Of a stretch of 7,151 nucleotides of DNA, positions 5,916 through 7,151 are shown in pieces; position 1 is the stretch's first letter; every line of letters starts with the position of its first letter. The position numbers and the translations under genes are program-made. The stretch covers positions 1 through 7,151 of the forward strand of contig CAIXCO010000261.1 in NCBI GenBank assembly GCA_903917955.1, read 5' to 3'. Origin of the DNA: an uncultured Chlorobiaceae bacterium. GTDB taxonomy: Bacteria > Bacteroidota > Chlorobiia > Chlorobiales > Chlorobiaceae. A model generated the notes under the pieces. It was not told the origin of the DNA and searched no databases. It saw only the letters and a list, made by a program, of their open reading frames with translations.

Positions 5916-7151
5916 ACAAACAATCATCAACACGGGGGACGTTTGCTGCGATTTTCCCTTACATAAAATTGCATCGAACCAGGCTGGCACTTGTTTTTGC
6001 TCTGGTGATTACCGTTGTGGTTATTGATCTGATACAGCCGTTGCTGGTCAAGGAGGCCATCGACCGTTATGTGACGGTCTCCAAGCCTGATTCTGGAGCG
6101 GTGGTACGAATGGCTTTAGCCTATATGGGACTGGTGCTGCTCGCTTTTGGTTTGACCTATTATCAGGATATTTTGTTGCAGCGGATAGGGTTGTCGATTG
6201 TGCGCTCTATCCGCATAGACCTCTTCCGCCACATTCAGCGGCTGGCATTGCGTTACTTCGATCAAAACAGTGCTGGTCGTATTATCACCAATGTGGTCAG
6301 CGATACCGAAGCGCTCAACAATTTCTTTACCCAGTTTTTGGCCACTACGCTCAGAGGTGCTTTCACGCTGGTGCTGATCATGTTCTTTATGCTTCGCTTG
6401 AATGTAACCATAGCGCTCAACTGTTTTTTGCTTGTGCCATTGGTTGTCGTGCTGGCACTCTTTTTTCAGAGGAAAATTCGGTCGGTCAATACCGAGGTTC
6501 GGCATCGGCTGGGCGTCCTTATCGGATTTTTAGCCGAGAATCTCAGTGGCATGCCCATTGTGCAGATTTTTCATCAGGAAGCAAAGCAGCAGAGGCGTCT
6601 TGACGAGCGGAACAAGGCTTTGCTGCAATCGACTATTCTGGAAAATCAGTTGTTCCTGCTCTTTTTCAATATCACCGAACTTTTGGGAGACCTTGCTATT
6701 GCGGCTCTGGTCTGGTATGGTGGTAGAGGGGTGCTTGAGGGAACCATCTCTTTTGGTGTTTTGTATGCTTTTGTGGGGTACATCCGGCGTTTTTTTCAGC
6801 CGATCAATACGATTTCGCAGCAGATGAATACGTTGCAGTCCTCTATCGTGGCCACGGAGCGTATCACTCGAACCTTGCAGGAAGTGCCTGATATCCAAGA
6901 GCTTGCCTGTGCACAAGCGCCGACGGTTGCCGGAAAGATTGAGCTGGATAATGTCTCTCTGGCTTATCGTTCGGGACACCCTGTGCTGCAAAACATTCAC
7001 CTGACCATTCAGCCCGGAGAGCGTGTCGGGTTTGTTGGAGCAACCGGGGCAGGCAAGAGCTCTATCATGAACCTGGTGACAAGGTTCTACGATGTAACGT
7101 CAGGTGCCGTGATTATTGACGGTAAAGATGTTCGAGAGTGGCCATTGGATG
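5912..7151 (+). CDS. ABC exporter half-transporter, second partner (MdlB/BmrD/TM288-like), cut by window edge
   Basis: The first 413 codons are present; the family is usually near 590 residues, so roughly 180 remain outside. It starts MNKQSSTRGTFAAIFPYIKLHR and has a six-helix exporter membrane domain (about 24-310). Conserved features include the elbow PYIKLHRTRL, the coupling segment RSIRIDLFRHIQRLALRYFD (98-117, with FDQNSAGRIITNVVSD following), and FQPINTISQQMNTLQSSIVATERI (295-318), which matches the MdlB/BmrD branch. The ATPase domain begins near 342; Walker A GATGAGKSS (376-384) is intact. The signature, Walker B and catalytic glutamate lie beyond the edge and cannot be checked. It overlaps the preceding gene by four bases with a strong RBS. 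The two proteins are expected to form one heterodimeric pump. The frame is open to the last base. Confidence 0.93.
   Translation, partial: MNKQSSTRGTFAAIFPYIKLHRTRLALVFALVITVVVIDLIQPLLVKEAIDRYVTVSKPDSGAVVRMALAYMGLVLLAFGLTYYQDILLQRIGLSIVRSIRIDLFRHIQRLALRYFDQNSAGRIITNVVSDTEALNNFFTQFLATTLRGAFTLVLIMFFMLRLNVTIALNCFLLVPLVVVLALFFQRKIRSVNTEVRHRLGVLIGFLAENLSGMPIVQIFHQEAKQQRRLDERNKALLQSTILENQLFLLFFNITELLGDLAIAALVWYGGRGVLEGTISFGVLYAFVGYIRRFFQPINTISQQMNTLQSSIVATERITRTLQEVPDIQELACAQAPTVAGKIELDNVSLAYRSGHPVLQNIHLTIQPGERVGFVGATGAGKSSIMNLVTRFYDVTSGAVIIDGKDVREWPLD

Noticed and set aside
6116..7000. Two long minus-strand frames opposite the second exporter gene
   Set aside because: Both are shadows of the exporter membrane domain, whose plus-strand reading is open from 5912 to the window end with clear family motifs.

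Overview
The window reads as a chromosomal stretch of a Gram-negative bacterium of moderate GC. Evidence for this is an exported cyclophilin, a lipoprotein binding protein with a clear lipobox, and AT-rich intergenic DNA between GC-richer genes. Protein style and gene content recall green sulfur bacteria (Chlorobiaceae). That placement is an impression only, since no rRNA or other marker gene is present.

Layout. Positions 1-135 (minus strand) hold the start of a secreted cyclophilin-type peptidyl-prolyl isomerase that runs off the left edge. A divergent intergenic region (136-312) separates it from a complete yjdM (phnA-type) zinc-ribbon gene at 313-651. Next, at 777-1043, lies a decayed remnant of a PLP-dependent Cys/Met-metabolism enzyme, most like O-acetylhomoserine sulfhydrylase. 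It keeps its RBS, its start and its C-terminal end but has lost most of the middle and is spread over two frames. An AT-rich non-coding stretch (1044-1376) follows. It contains a weak candidate promoter and a perfect 15-bp inverted repeat with a T-run (1296-1334), an intrinsic terminator just before the next gene.

The rest is one tightly packed plus-strand cluster of five genes. Three encode an ABC importer of the nitrate/sulfonate/taurine/thiamine-precursor class: the ATPase (1377-2201), the permease (2198-3007, ATGA overlap) and a lipoprotein substrate-binding protein (3043-4041 region, stop at 4036-4038). Five bases later begins a two-gene ABC exporter: a first half-transporter (4044-5915) with a degenerate catalytic site (Asp-Asp after Walker B), and a second half-transporter (from 5912, ATGA overlap) cut by the right edge. 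The pair looks like a heterodimeric exporter of the MdlAB / BmrCD / TM287-288 type.

How they work together. ATPase, permease and lipoprotein should form one uptake system for a small organic solute that the sequence does not identify; no desulfonation or nitrate-assimilation enzyme is adjacent. The exporter pair is probably co-transcribed with it, which makes a combined import/export operon. The terminator in the leader could end the transcript from upstream or act as an attenuator of the operon. No CRISPR array, tRNA, rRNA, insertion sequence or recognisable riboswitch was seen.
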